From: Thermincola carboxydiphila
GTDB lineage: Bacteria; Bacillota; Thermincolia; Thermincolales; UBA2595
DNA length: 64,000 bases
Assembly (NCBI GenBank): GCA_016841045.1
Contig: JAENZX010000010.1
Span: 48,938 to 112,937 of the forward strand
Direction of reading: 5' to 3'
Each line of letters opens with the position of its first letter. Positions within the stretch are counted from its first letter, which is position 1. A model generated the notes under the pieces. That model saw only the letters and a program-made list of their open reading frames with translations, did not search any database and was not told the DNA's origin. This document shows, in pieces, positions 34,705-42,625 of this stretch. Position numbers and translations under genes: made by a program.

Positions 34705-36786
34705 CTAAGTTGATATGTGGTTGTATTTAGGCATATAGATCATTACCTTAAATAAATCTCCATCAACTTTTATATTAAACCTTCCCCTTTGAATTTCAAT
34801 CAGACTTTTAACAATAGATAGTCCCAACCCACTTCCTTTAGTACTTCTTGATTCGTCACCTCTTTTAAAACGCTCCATTAATTCGTCTGCTGAGATGTTT
34901 AACTCATAGGCAGAAATATTCTTTATGGTGAGCAGTATTTCCACACCTAAATCCTCGATATTTACATACACCCTTGAGCCTCTGAGAGCGTATTTGAAGA
35001 TATTTGACAATACGTTTTCTATAGCCCTCCATAATAATTTCCCGTCAGCTTTAATATAAACACTTTCTTTTGGATATTTTACTTTAAATTCTAAAGATGA
35101 GGCCTCAATCTGGTCATTAAGTTCTCCTAACCCCTGGGTTATTAAAGACACAATGTTTATTTGCTCTAAATTTACCGGAATATTTCCGCTGGAGGCCTTT
35201 GCTGCTTCAAACAAATCATCTGTAAGGGTTTTTAGCCTTTGGGATTTTTGGTCCAGAATTTCTATATATTCTTTTGCCTTTATTGGATTATCCTCTTTTT
35301 TTAACAGGTCAACGTAGGTTATTATTGAAGTTAAAGGAGTTCTAATATCATGGGAAACGTTAGTGATTAGTTCCGTTTTTAACCGCTCACTTTTGAGTTC
35401 GTTACCAACTGCTTTTTTCAAACCATCGTTAATACTGTTTATACTGGAAGCAAGTCTTGCAAACTCTCCATTTCCATCAACATCTATTGTATGATAAAGT
35501 TCTCCGGCTTTTATTTTCTCTACCCCTTCTTTTATTGCATTAAATGCCTTGATTCGTTTCAAAGCCAACCAGGCTGCTGCGCCCAAAGTTACCGGGAACA
35601 TGAAAAATGTGAGGCCAACTAATATCGGATATCCGATTACTATTAATACAGTCTTCACACCGACACTTCCGCTGGCATAGACGTCTCCTATAAATCTAAA
35701 TATATTATATAGACCTCTAAAGATTAGGGTATGCTTAAGCAGTGTTCCATTCTTAAAATGCCTGATGAGTGATAGAATCAACACCAACACTGCTGCAGCG
35801 ACAGAGATAGTTATCGGAATTATTATTATGTAGATCTTTCTAGGGTCCGCCAGTGCGGCAGCCCATAGTATAACCAGCCCCAAACATATTGCCAGTTTAA
35901 CTTCATTATACATTCTGTCTATGTAAGACAGATGCAGCTCCTGGTCTCTAAATGAATGTCTTCCGGTCACTAATGCAAGATATGAAAATGAAACAATTAA
36001 ACCTAGTAAAGATACCAGAAATACATATAAGTTGTTTTTGGCAACTATTTTGTCTTCCTTCCACTCATTAATTCTCGGGGTTAGAAACTGTTCCGTAAAG
36101 GCAACATAAACAACACTGGTTTTATGGTCCATCTCGTCGAACTGCCCTGTAACCCAATATAAGTGTTCGTTATTTTCGATTTCTGGCGGATAAAATATTT
36201 TTTCATACTCTCCAAAGAGCATGTATGCTGGATAGGATTTAAACTCCTCTTTCTTCATATTATTTTTATTAGCATACACGTTTACACCATCACTGGCATA
36301 ATAGAAAAGGTCTTTGTGTTCTTTTAGTCTGCTCAATAGTAAATGATATTCCCTTAAGTCATCCTTTATCAGCCTAGCTCTTGCCTGAGATAATTTTTCT
36401 ACGTATTCTTCTTTAAACTTTTTAAAATTCTCTTCTTCACTCAGATTAGGATTATAGCTCCGGGATTTATAATGAAATTCTGAAAATAATTCTGCTTCTT
36501 CCCTTCTTGTTTCATCTTCAGAAATAGTCCCGCCGCTTAAAATATGCTTTTCATTTTTATATTCTCCTACTAGTTTTGTCAAGTCACTAACACTATTCCC
36601 GCTTTCCTGCATAAATGCCCTGCTGATAAAATAGTTATCTTCAAAAACGATTCCAAAATCACCATCGGTCAATACTTCTACTTTAACAAGTGCTGTAATT
36701 ACGCCAGTAAAGCATAGGACCACCATGATAAAAACAATCATTTTAGTTGTTAGCAAATGGCTGTAGTTTTTCAACCTTGTATCCAA
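34705..36786 (-). CDS. sensor histidine kinase
   Basis: A 693-residue multi-pass kinase. TM1 at 16-36, a large N-terminal extracytoplasmic region (about 40-255), a cluster of four further membrane segments (about 258-420), HAMP-like linker, HisKA with SHDIRTPLTSI (phospho-His), and HATPase_c ending in GSGLGLSIVKSLI. The probable start is TTG 36786, which overlaps the response regulator gene by 44 bp. Signal unknown. Confidence 0.92.
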   Translation of the reverse strand: MDTRLKNYSHLLTTKMIVFIMVVLCFTGVITALVKVEVLTDGDFGIVFEDNYFISRAFMQESGNSVSDLTKLVGEYKNEKHILSGGTISEDETRREEAELFSEFHYKSRSYNPNLSEEENFKKFKEEYVEKLSQARARLIKDDLREYHLLLSRLKEHKDLFYYASDGVNVYANKNNMKKEEFKSYPAYMLFGEYEKIFYPPEIENNEHLYWVTGQFDEMDHKTSVVYVAFTEQFLTPRINEWKEDKIVAKNNLYVFLVSLLGLIVSFSYLALVTGRHSFRDQELHLSYIDRMYNEVKLAICLGLVILWAAALADPRKIYIIIIPITISVAAAVLVLILSLIRHFKNGTLLKHTLIFRGLYNIFRFIGDVYASGSVGVKTVLIVIGYPILVGLTFFMFPVTLGAAAWLALKRIKAFNAIKEGVEKIKAGELYHTIDVDGNGEFARLASSINSINDGLKKAVGNELKSERLKTELITNVSHDIRTPLTSIITYVDLLKKEDNPIKAKEYIEILDQKSQRLKTLTDDLFEAAKASSGNIPVNLEQINIVSLITQGLGELNDQIEASSLEFKVKYPKESVYIKADGKLLWRAIENVLSNIFKYALRGSRVYVNIEDLGVEILLTIKNISAYELNISADELMERFKRGDESRSTKGSGLGLSIVKSLIEIQRGRFNIKVDGDLFKVMIYMPKYNHIST

Positions 36787-37447
36787 TCCCCCACACCACC
36801 TTTAGGTATTTTGGTTCTTTAGGATTTATTTCAATTTTCTCCCTGATCTTTCTGATATGAACTGTTACAGTGTTTTCGGGGCTAAAAGCTGTTTCTTGCC
36901 AAACCTTCTCGTAGATCTCGTCTATGGAAAATACTCTCCCGGCGTTTGCAGTTAGGAGCTTTAAAATCTTATATTGTACTGGCGTAAGATGAATCTCATC
37001 TCCATCAATGGTTACAGTCTTACTCTCATCATCAATCACCAGTCCCCCGGTTCTGTACAAGTAACTCTTGGTTTCAAGACTTCCTAATGTTGTATATCTT
37101 CTCAGCTGAGATTTAACTCTTGCAATAAGTTCAATGGGATTAAAAGGCTTGGATATATAATCATCAGCTCCTAAATTTAATCCTACTATCTTGTCGGTAT
37201 CCTCGGATTTTGCAGAAAGCATGATGACCGGCACATTATTCTCTTCCCTTATCTTCATGGTGGCTCTTAATCCATCCATCCTGGGCATCATGACATCCAT
37301 GATAATAAGGTGAATTTCATTATCTTCAATCATCTTCAGGACTTCTTCCCCATTGTAAGCTTTGAATATTTTATATCCTTCATTTTCCAGATAAATTTGT
37401 ATTGCATCTACTATTTCCTTATCATCGTCACAAACCAGTATGTTCAC
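36743..37447 (-). CDS. OmpR/PhoB-type response regulator
   Basis: A 234-residue two-domain regulator. The receiver has DDD near the N-terminus, the phospho-acceptor Asp in IIMDVMMP, and KPF. The DNA-binding winged helix has HLTPVQYKILKLL and the VTVHIRKIREKIE recognition helix. Upstream gene of a pair with the overlapping kinase. Targets unknown; the neighbouring cytochromes and the AOR are candidates by position only. Confidence 0.95.
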   Translation of the reverse strand: MNILVCDDDKEIVDAIQIYLENEGYKIFKAYNGEEVLKMIEDNEIHLIIMDVMMPRMDGLRATMKIREENNVPVIMLSAKSEDTDKIVGLNLGADDYISKPFNPIELIARVKSQLRRYTTLGSLETKSYLYRTGGLVIDDESKTVTIDGDEIHLTPVQYKILKLLTANAGRVFSIDEIYEKVWQETAFSPENTVTVHIRKIREKIEINPKEPKYLKVVWGIGYKVEKLQPFANN

Positions 37448-37618
37448 AGAAGATCACTCCTATATATGGACTTATACATATTTTATCACCCCTTTATTAT
37501 CTGTCCTAGAGTAATGATACCAATCAATTCTTAATAAAATCCCTACATAAATCTTAAGATTTTCTTAATGTCAAAAAACCAACTATAAAGTTGGCTTAAA
37601 TAATCGTGGAATTAAAAA

Positions 37619-37648
37619 ACGGCATTTGGTTTAGTTTCCAAATGCCGT
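37619..37648 (-). terminator. terminator of the second 5-heme cytochrome gene
   Basis: ACGGCATTTGG/CCAAATGCCGT, 11-bp perfect stem, 8-nt loop, and T-rich minus side (AAAAA before the stem on plus). Confidence 0.9.
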
Positions 37649-37684
37649 AAAAATCCTACATTAGACGAGGGGGATAGTCAGTTT

Positions 37685-38692
37685 TTATTTACGCAGTTCC
37701 GCCTTGGGAATATCTTCTCCCATTAGTGCTTTATAAGTCTGCTGCAGTAACTGGACTGAATAAGACGGGTTATGAACGCCTTTAGACCCATCGTTATTTA
37801 TCAGGAAATAATTCCACGCTGCATTATATACTTCGGGACTAGGTGGTGACTCAAGGACTTTGCCCTGCTTATCCTCAAATTGAATTTTACCTCCGGCTGA
37901 CGCAAATTTACCACCATCCAGTTTTTTATCAATTGCTCCTTTTACCACTCCTAACAAACCGGAAACTTCATTTTGAATACCTTCTTTTTTGCCATCGCCA
38001 TCATAATCTCCCTTAGCCGGAGGATTTAAAGTATCAAATTTATGACACTTCCCACAACTATTGCCCACATACTCTTTGTTCATCTTAAAGGAGTGGTCAC
38101 TGATTCCATCTTTCCCATCAGCCATGTGACAGGCTAAACAGGTGTCAGTCACCCCTGCGTGGGGTGATCTGCCATAATTAAAACCCTCAACTTCAGCTCC
38201 GGACTTACTCAGCAGGACATCAGTCTGTACAGAACCATGCGGCGCTGATTTTTGGTCAGGGGTTTTTCCCCTGCCGCTATGGCAGGATATGCATAAGGCT
38301 CCCTTCCCACCTTTGATGTCACCTAAGGGAATAGTAACAGTTCCTTTTTCCATCAAGCTGTATCCATAACCAGTATGACAGGTATCGCAGCTTGTACCTT
38401 TTAAAATACCAATACCCTCCAGGTTAGCTGCCTGCCTTTCGAAGGCATAACCATTGTGACAGAAGAAACATTTTCCTTCTTCTCTTAATCCGGGTGCTTC
38501 TGTAGGGTTGTCCGCTTCAACAGCAGCAGCATGGCCCGATTTTTTCCACTGACCATAAACTGCTTCAACAACGTTTATATTTTGTTGTTTTTGCTGCTTA
38601 TCTTCAGGTTTCTTCGTTTCTTCCTGAGAACACCCTCCAAAAAGAAATAAGCCGCAAATCAAGGCTGCTAAAAAGATAACCTTTTTTACCAT
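37685..38692 (-). CDS. pentaheme c-type cytochrome lipoprotein
   Basis: Lipid-anchored, exported cytochrome of 335 residues. The signal peptide ends in lipobox LFGGC. Five CxxCH motifs: CFFCH, CDTCH, CISCH, CLACH, CGKCH. Histidines near GHAAAVEA and NPSYSVQ may act as distal ligands. It is likely a terminal or intermediate carrier in extracytoplasmic electron transfer. Its ATG overlaps the stop of a short upstream Cys-containing frame as TAATG. Confidence 0.93.
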   Translation of the reverse strand: MVKKVIFLAALICGLFLFGGCSQEETKKPEDKQQKQQNINVVEAVYGQWKKSGHAAAVEADNPTEAPGLREEGKCFFCHNGYAFERQAANLEGIGILKGTSCDTCHTGYGYSLMEKGTVTIPLGDIKGGKGALCISCHSGRGKTPDQKSAPHGSVQTDVLLSKSGAEVEGFNYGRSPHAGVTDTCLACHMADGKDGISDHSFKMNKEYVGNSCGKCHKFDTLNPPAKGDYDGDGKKEGIQNEVSGLLGVVKGAIDKKLDGGKFASAGGKIQFEDKQGKVLESPPSPEVYNAAWNYFLINNDGSKGVHNPSYSVQLLQQTYKALMGEDIPKAELRK

Positions 38693-38814
38693 TATATCGT
38701 CTCCTTTCTTAGATCAACTACTTTATTTTCTTTCTTTAGCTTCTCCGCATTCTTTTTGGATATGCATTCTGGACAGTTATCATAACATCTGCTAAATTTG
38801 TTCCACTGTAACAA
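38692..38814 (-). CDS. possible 40-residue Cys-containing protein coupled to the cytochrome gene
   Basis: A short frame from TTG 38814 encodes about 40 residues with CYDNCPEC in the middle and a Lys-rich end. Its stop overlaps the cytochrome ATG as TAATG, and the cytochrome's ribosome site lies inside the frame, a typical arrangement for coupled genes. Against it: the TTG has no good ribosome site. The upstream frame is open to 38862 but contains no ATG. Confidence 0.35.
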   Translation of the reverse strand: MLQWNKFSRCYDNCPECISKKNAEKLKKENKVVDLRKETI

Positions 38815-38832
38815 AACATGACCATGCTTTAG

Positions 38833-38866
38833 AAAGTAGAAAAAGGAGCTCCTGAAGAACTCCTTT
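38833..38866 (-). terminator. terminator of the ferredoxin/AOR operon
   Basis: On the minus strand AAAGGAGTTC-TTCA-GGAGCTCCTTTTT, a short imperfect stem with T5, 17 bp after the AOR stop. Confidence 0.75.
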
Positions 38867-38883
38867 CAAAACTCCTCTTACAA

Positions 38884-40815
38884 TTAGATTTTCACCTCGG
38901 AACTGGATAAAACAACATCAAGTTCATGTTCCAAGCCTAACTTTTGCATACGTTCCCTTAACGGTATTCCTGTATTTTCATCCCAACCCCGAAGCTGATA
39001 GTATTGATTGAGCATAGCTTCATATTTTTCGTGAATCAAGCTCTCACCTGCTGCAGGTCCTGTAGCAACCGGCTCATCATATAACCTCCGGGGAGGGAAA
39101 TCATCAATTCGCCGGATACCTTCTCTAACCCCCAGAAGCCTTTCCAAGTTCCAAATTCTTTCTCCTATGGTCTCCAGCTCCTCAACAGTCATATCCCAAC
39201 CGGTAGCAGCAGAGATAAGGCGTTGAAAATGAGCGGGTTTAAGGGGCTTAATAGCTATCCCCTCCAATTTGCACAAACCTAAGGAATCTACTACACAATG
39301 CCAGTTTTCATGCCATGACATCAACTTTGCCTTAGTGTCATATTCGGCCCAGTAATTTGGGGTAATATCTATCCCCACCTCATTTTTAATATCTTGTTGG
39401 TAGACTTCCGGAGCAACTTCATACAACGGGAGTCCCTTTAGATGATCTCCACCTCTCGGTGACACCGCAAAAGACAGAGCCATTCCTTTTGTACCGCGAA
39501 TATCTACTGCGGGGTAATCCATGCCTTTACTATGTACTACAAACTCCTCTCCACCCATTTTGCGGGCAGCTCTTAAAGCACCTTCGGCCAAGATGTCCCC
39601 GATACCCTCCCGCGCTGAGATTTTATGAATTGTATTAATAATTGCCCTGTGATTCCCCCAGTCAAAGGTTTCATCCGCCAAATCCTTCTGTTGCAATATC
39701 CCGCGCTGAAATGCCTCCATTGCCCAGGCTATTACGTTACCTGTCGATATAGTGTCCAGACCAAGTTTGTTACACAAGGTATTTGCGTGAAGAATAGACG
39801 ACAGGTCACCATTACCGCACTTTGAACCAAGAGCTGAAATAGTTTCGTATTCTGGCCCTTCCCCAACAGTTCCAGCATATTCGCCTTCCGTTACTTTATA
39901 AAATCTACTGCAGCTGACAGGGCAATTGAAACAACCTTTGCGACTGGTTATATAGTTCTTGAGCAAGACTTCCCCATTAATATTTTCTGCCTCTTCAAAA
40001 GTAGATTGCTGAAAGTTCCTCGTCGGCAGAAAGCCCAGCATTTGAGCCAGGCCGGTAATGGCAGTTGTACCAAGAGTGGTTGCCACTTCATACAAGGGGT
40101 CTTGTTGTATAACCTCCTCGCACCGATAGACCTCTTTTAAGAAGTTTTCAGGTTCAGCTACCACTAATCCCCTGTTTCCTTTAACAGCAATTGCTTTTAG
40201 GTTTTTGGAACCCATTACAGCTCCGACTCCGGTCCTGGCCGCAGCGCGAGCCAAATTACATATTATAGCAGCAAATCTTACTTGATTCTCCCCCGCTGGG
40301 CCGATACACGCTATCTGGGCGCTGGGCTGAGCCAACTGCATTTTAATCATTTCATCTGTCTGCCAAGTATCTTTTCCCCACAAATGACGGGCGTCTTTGA
40401 GTTCGACGTGGTCATCGTTAATCCATAGATAAACCGGATGTTCTGCCTTACCGGTTATGATAATATGGTCATAACCGGCGTTTTTCAACTCTGGCCCCCA
40501 ATGCCCCCCGCAATTAGAATCTCCAAAAATACCGGTAAGCGGGGATTTTGACGTCACGGTAAAGCGCCCGGAACATGGTGCCAAGCTGCCACCCAAAGGC
40601 CCGACACCAAAAATAAGCGGATTATCCGGACTAAGTGGGTCTGCCCCCGGAATTGACAGGTCAAAGAGCAGTTTGGCGTTGATCCCGGACTGCCCGAGGT
40701 ACTTTCTGGTTAACTTCTGGTCTAGGGGTTCCTTGATAATTTCCCTGGTTGATAAGTTTACTCTAAGAATTTGGCCAGCCCAGCCAAAGTATTGTTGTTT
40801 TGATTCATTATTCAT
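38884..40815 (-). CDS. aldehyde:ferredoxin oxidoreductase (tungsten enzyme)
   Basis: AOR-family protein of 643 residues, expected to bind a tungsten bis-pyranopterin and one [4Fe-4S] cluster and to interconvert aldehydes and carboxylic acids with ferredoxin. The N-terminal domain has SGINAKLLFDL and SNCGGHWGPELKNAGYD; the cluster ligands are in CFNCPVSC with the fourth Cys in LGLCKL; AVSPRGGDHL contributes to the cofactor site. The start overlaps the ferredoxin gene by 8 bp with GAGGAGGA upstream. The operon lies behind a cobalamin riboswitch, unusual for a tungsten enzyme. Confidence 0.94.
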   Translation of the reverse strand: MNNESKQQYFGWAGQILRVNLSTREIIKEPLDQKLTRKYLGQSGINAKLLFDLSIPGADPLSPDNPLIFGVGPLGGSLAPCSGRFTVTSKSPLTGIFGDSNCGGHWGPELKNAGYDHIIITGKAEHPVYLWINDDHVELKDARHLWGKDTWQTDEMIKMQLAQPSAQIACIGPAGENQVRFAAIICNLARAAARTGVGAVMGSKNLKAIAVKGNRGLVVAEPENFLKEVYRCEEVIQQDPLYEVATTLGTTAITGLAQMLGFLPTRNFQQSTFEEAENINGEVLLKNYITSRKGCFNCPVSCSRFYKVTEGEYAGTVGEGPEYETISALGSKCGNGDLSSILHANTLCNKLGLDTISTGNVIAWAMEAFQRGILQQKDLADETFDWGNHRAIINTIHKISAREGIGDILAEGALRAARKMGGEEFVVHSKGMDYPAVDIRGTKGMALSFAVSPRGGDHLKGLPLYEVAPEVYQQDIKNEVGIDITPNYWAEYDTKAKLMSWHENWHCVVDSLGLCKLEGIAIKPLKPAHFQRLISAATGWDMTVEELETIGERIWNLERLLGVREGIRRIDDFPPRRLYDEPVATGPAAGESLIHEKYEAMLNQYYQLRGWDENTGIPLRERMQKLGLEHELDVVLSSSEVKI

Positions 40816-41098
40816 TTACAGCATCCTCCTCCACTGTTAACGCTCCAAACAGGCATGTTGAGACACATAAGGGAATACCTGACCCTTTATGCTTCGGATG
40901 TTCCTTTCCACAAAACTGATCCAAACATATTTGGCTGAATACGGGAACATCTTTTCCCGATTCTTCTGTCTTCCAAATATTGATTCCTGCCAACCTTGGA
41001 TTTGTAATACCACCTACATTCCATGAGCATGCAATTTCGCATCTCCGGCAACCACGACATTTTTCCTGGTGGACAATAATTCCGGACTTTCTTTGCAT
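40808..41098 (-). CDS. 4Fe-4S ferredoxin-like electron-transfer partner of AOR
   Basis: A 96-residue iron-sulfur protein with CRGCRRCEIAC near the N-terminus and C-rich motifs CLDQFC and CVSTC later, the pattern of AOR-partner ferredoxins and of DMSO-reductase B-type subunits. It begins the operon, GGGGAGG upstream of ATG 41098, and overlaps the AOR gene by 8 bp. It probably carries electrons to or from AOR. The leader contains the riboswitch and terminator. Confidence 0.9.
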   Translation of the reverse strand: MQRKSGIIVHQEKCRGCRRCEIACSWNVGGITNPRLAGINIWKTEESGKDVPVFSQICLDQFCGKEHPKHKGSGIPLCVSTCLFGALTVEEDAVNE

Positions 41099-41159
41099 AG
41101 TTACCTCCCCTTTCTTATAGCTTTTTACTTTTAGCCTTCGTCAGAATTACTCTTACGAT

Positions 41160-41196
41160 AAAATAAAAAGTCCCAGCCTAAATTGGCTGGAACTTT
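41160..41196 (-). terminator. riboswitch-controlled intrinsic terminator
   Basis: AAGTTCCAGCC/GGCTGGGACTT stem (one mismatch/G-T pair) followed on the minus strand by TTTTATTTTAT. It lies 53 bp after the cobalamin aptamer and 60 bp before the ferredoxin gene, the right place for ligand-dependent termination. Confidence 0.85.
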
Positions 41197-41248
41197 ACCT
41201 TCATTCCAAGCTAAACTGTCCTGCACACGAGACAGTATAGTTTATGCT

Positions 41249-41403
41249 ACAGGCAGGTCTCCTGACTTAGGTTCATCGCCGGTCTTGCTCCTTCCCCCAT
41301 AACAAATTTGTATACGGAGTGGTAATAGCAATAGCTAACCTTCACAGTGGCGGGTCCGTCCGGGATTTACACCCGGTTCCCTATTCTCCCATTTGGGCAC
41401 CTG
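41249..41403 (-). ncRNA. cobalamin riboswitch aptamer
   Basis: The minus strand carries the class-I cobalamin core in the right order: GGTGCC, GGGAGAATAGGGAA, GTGTAAATCCCGG, CGGACCCGCCACTGTGA, and finally AAGTCAGGAGACCTGCC (the B12 box). The aptamer is complete. On binding adenosyl- or related cobalamin it should favour the downstream terminator and shut off the ferredoxin/AOR operon. Confidence 0.96.
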
Positions 41404-41428
41404 AAACATTTTGATTTTTTTCAATTAT

Positions 41429-41457
41429 ATGTTATTTTAGCCAAGGCTTTTTGTCAA
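41429..41457 (-). promoter_or_regulatory. promoter of the riboswitch/AOR transcript
   Basis: TTGACA (41452-41457), 17-bp spacer, TAACAT (41429-41434) on the minus strand, about 20 bp before the aptamer. Confidence 0.65.
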
Positions 41458-41478
41458 GCCACATTTCAAGATAAGCCA

Positions 41479-41841
41479 CTAAAATCCGGCCAGTCTTTTA
41501 GCATATTTGAACGGGGTCACCATTATTTCTTTAAATACTTCAGGAGGCATACCGGGTACTTTTTCTGCACCGTAATTCAATTGAAGTTCGAGTAACCACA
41601 AATGAAGATTGTTATCTAAAATGACATCAGCTGCCACATCACCAAGATGCATGCCACTTTTTTCATACTTTTGGATAGCGTTCTTTACTAGTACAGGCTC
41701 AGTAAAGATCCTTCCTTTGTAGAGTTCATGGAGAAATTCTGTAAATAATTTATTCATGTAAAGGATACGGTTTACCGTATCGGGTATAAGGGGTAAAATA
41801 AACATGAAGTAAGATTTTGGGTTAAGGGGTGATATCCACAT
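41479..41841 (-). pseudogene. C-terminal fragment of a YheC/YheD-type ATP-grasp protein
   Basis: About 100 residues with DVAADVILDNNLHLWLLELQ and a final VTPFKYAKRLAGF. This resembles only the last third of YheC/YheD spore-coat-associated ATP-grasp proteins, in which the matching segment is D-x-x-x-D...W-L-x-E-V-N. Full members are over 350 residues. No ribosome site precedes any start, and the adjacent plus-strand gene begins at the break, so this is read as a decayed fragment. Confidence 0.5.
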
Positions 41842-42160
41842 GATTATTGTAACAACCGAGAATATTGCTAATCATAAAGTTACAGAAGTGTTAGGTCCTG
41901 TATTTGGTTTAACCGTAAGGGCAAGAGGAATTGGTAAAGATATAATGGCTTCTCTAAAGGGATTGGTAGGCGGAGAAATAAACCAGTATACAGAAATGCT
42001 TGAAGATGCCAGAAAACAAGCAATAGACCGCATGGTGAAAAACGCAGCGGCAATGGGGGCAAACGCTATCATTATGATGCGCTTTGACTCTGGTGAAATC
42101 GGCACGAACATGAGTGAAATTGTCGCATATGGAACAGCTGTCATTGCGGAAAAGGAATAA
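41840..42160 (+). CDS. YbjQ/UPF0145 family protein
   Basis: A 106-residue YbjQ-like protein, predicted oligomer-forming and heavy-metal-binding in some annotations; no reaction known. Signatures: VTTENIANHKVTEVLG, VGGEINQYTEML and GANAIIMMRFDSGEI. AAGGGGTGAT precedes the ATG. The next small gene starts 3 bp after its stop. Confidence 0.9.
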   Translation: MIIVTTENIANHKVTEVLGPVFGLTVRARGIGKDIMASLKGLVGGEINQYTEMLEDARKQAIDRMVKNAAAMGANAIIMMRFDSGEIGTNMSEIVAYGTAVIAEKE

Positions 42161-42163
42161 CCA

Positions 42164-42388
42164 ATGAAATGGATTTTGGGATTTTACGGTATCCAACTCT
42201 TCATTCTGCTTATTTTAGTATTGGGATCTCGGTTCATTTGGGACCGCCGCTTCAAAGCAAAAAATATGCAAAAGGTACCTAAAGACTTCATCCGAACAAA
42301 TGAGGTCTCCATAGATCCTACCACAAACAAAAGATTAGTCGTGTATTTCAACCCCGAAACCGGAGAGCGCTTGTATAAAGAAGAATAA
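42164..42388 (+). CDS. small single-pass membrane protein coupled to ybjQ
   Basis: A 74-residue protein with one N-terminal membrane helix (FYGIQLFILLILVLGSRFIW) and a short cytoplasmic tail (PTTNKRLVVYFNPETGERLYKEE). The 3-bp gap to the YbjQ-type gene implies one operon. Family not recognised. Confidence 0.65.
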   Translation: MKWILGFYGIQLFILLILVLGSRFIWDRRFKAKNMQKVPKDFIRTNEVSIDPTTNKRLVVYFNPETGERLYKEE

Positions 42389-42421
42389 ACAATTGACGGA
42401 CAGCAATCACTTATATACGGT

Positions 42422-42447
42422 TCACCGTATCAATCTGAAGGTTAAAC
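42422..42447. repeat. dispersed repeat related to 34681-34706
   Basis: TCACCGTATCAATCTGAAGG matches TCACCGTGTCAATCTAAAGA at 34681 with few changes; both lie just outside genes. Function unknown. Confidence 0.4.
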
Positions 42448-42564
42448 ATATTCGCATAAATGAAAGGAGCATATCAAAGCCTGTTATCTGGCCTATCGTA
42501 GTTTCTTAATGAACAAAACTAACTCATTTAAGATTATCTACCGACTACTGATAATTTTTCGCGA

Positions 42565-42606
42565 GAAAAAAGGTGCCTAACCATTCAATGGGTGTTAAGC
42601 ACCTTT
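42565..42606 (-). terminator. terminator of the giant S8 protease gene
   Basis: AAAGGTGC-TTAACACCCATTGAATGG-TTAGGCACC with T6 on the minus strand, 20 bp after the stop. Confidence 0.87.
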
Positions 42607-42625
42607 GTTATTTTGATAAAGCTTG

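Noticed and set aside
41246..41600. Plus-strand open frame over the riboswitch (41347-41595)
   Set aside because: It covers the aptamer on the opposite strand and has no ribosome site or protein-like composition.
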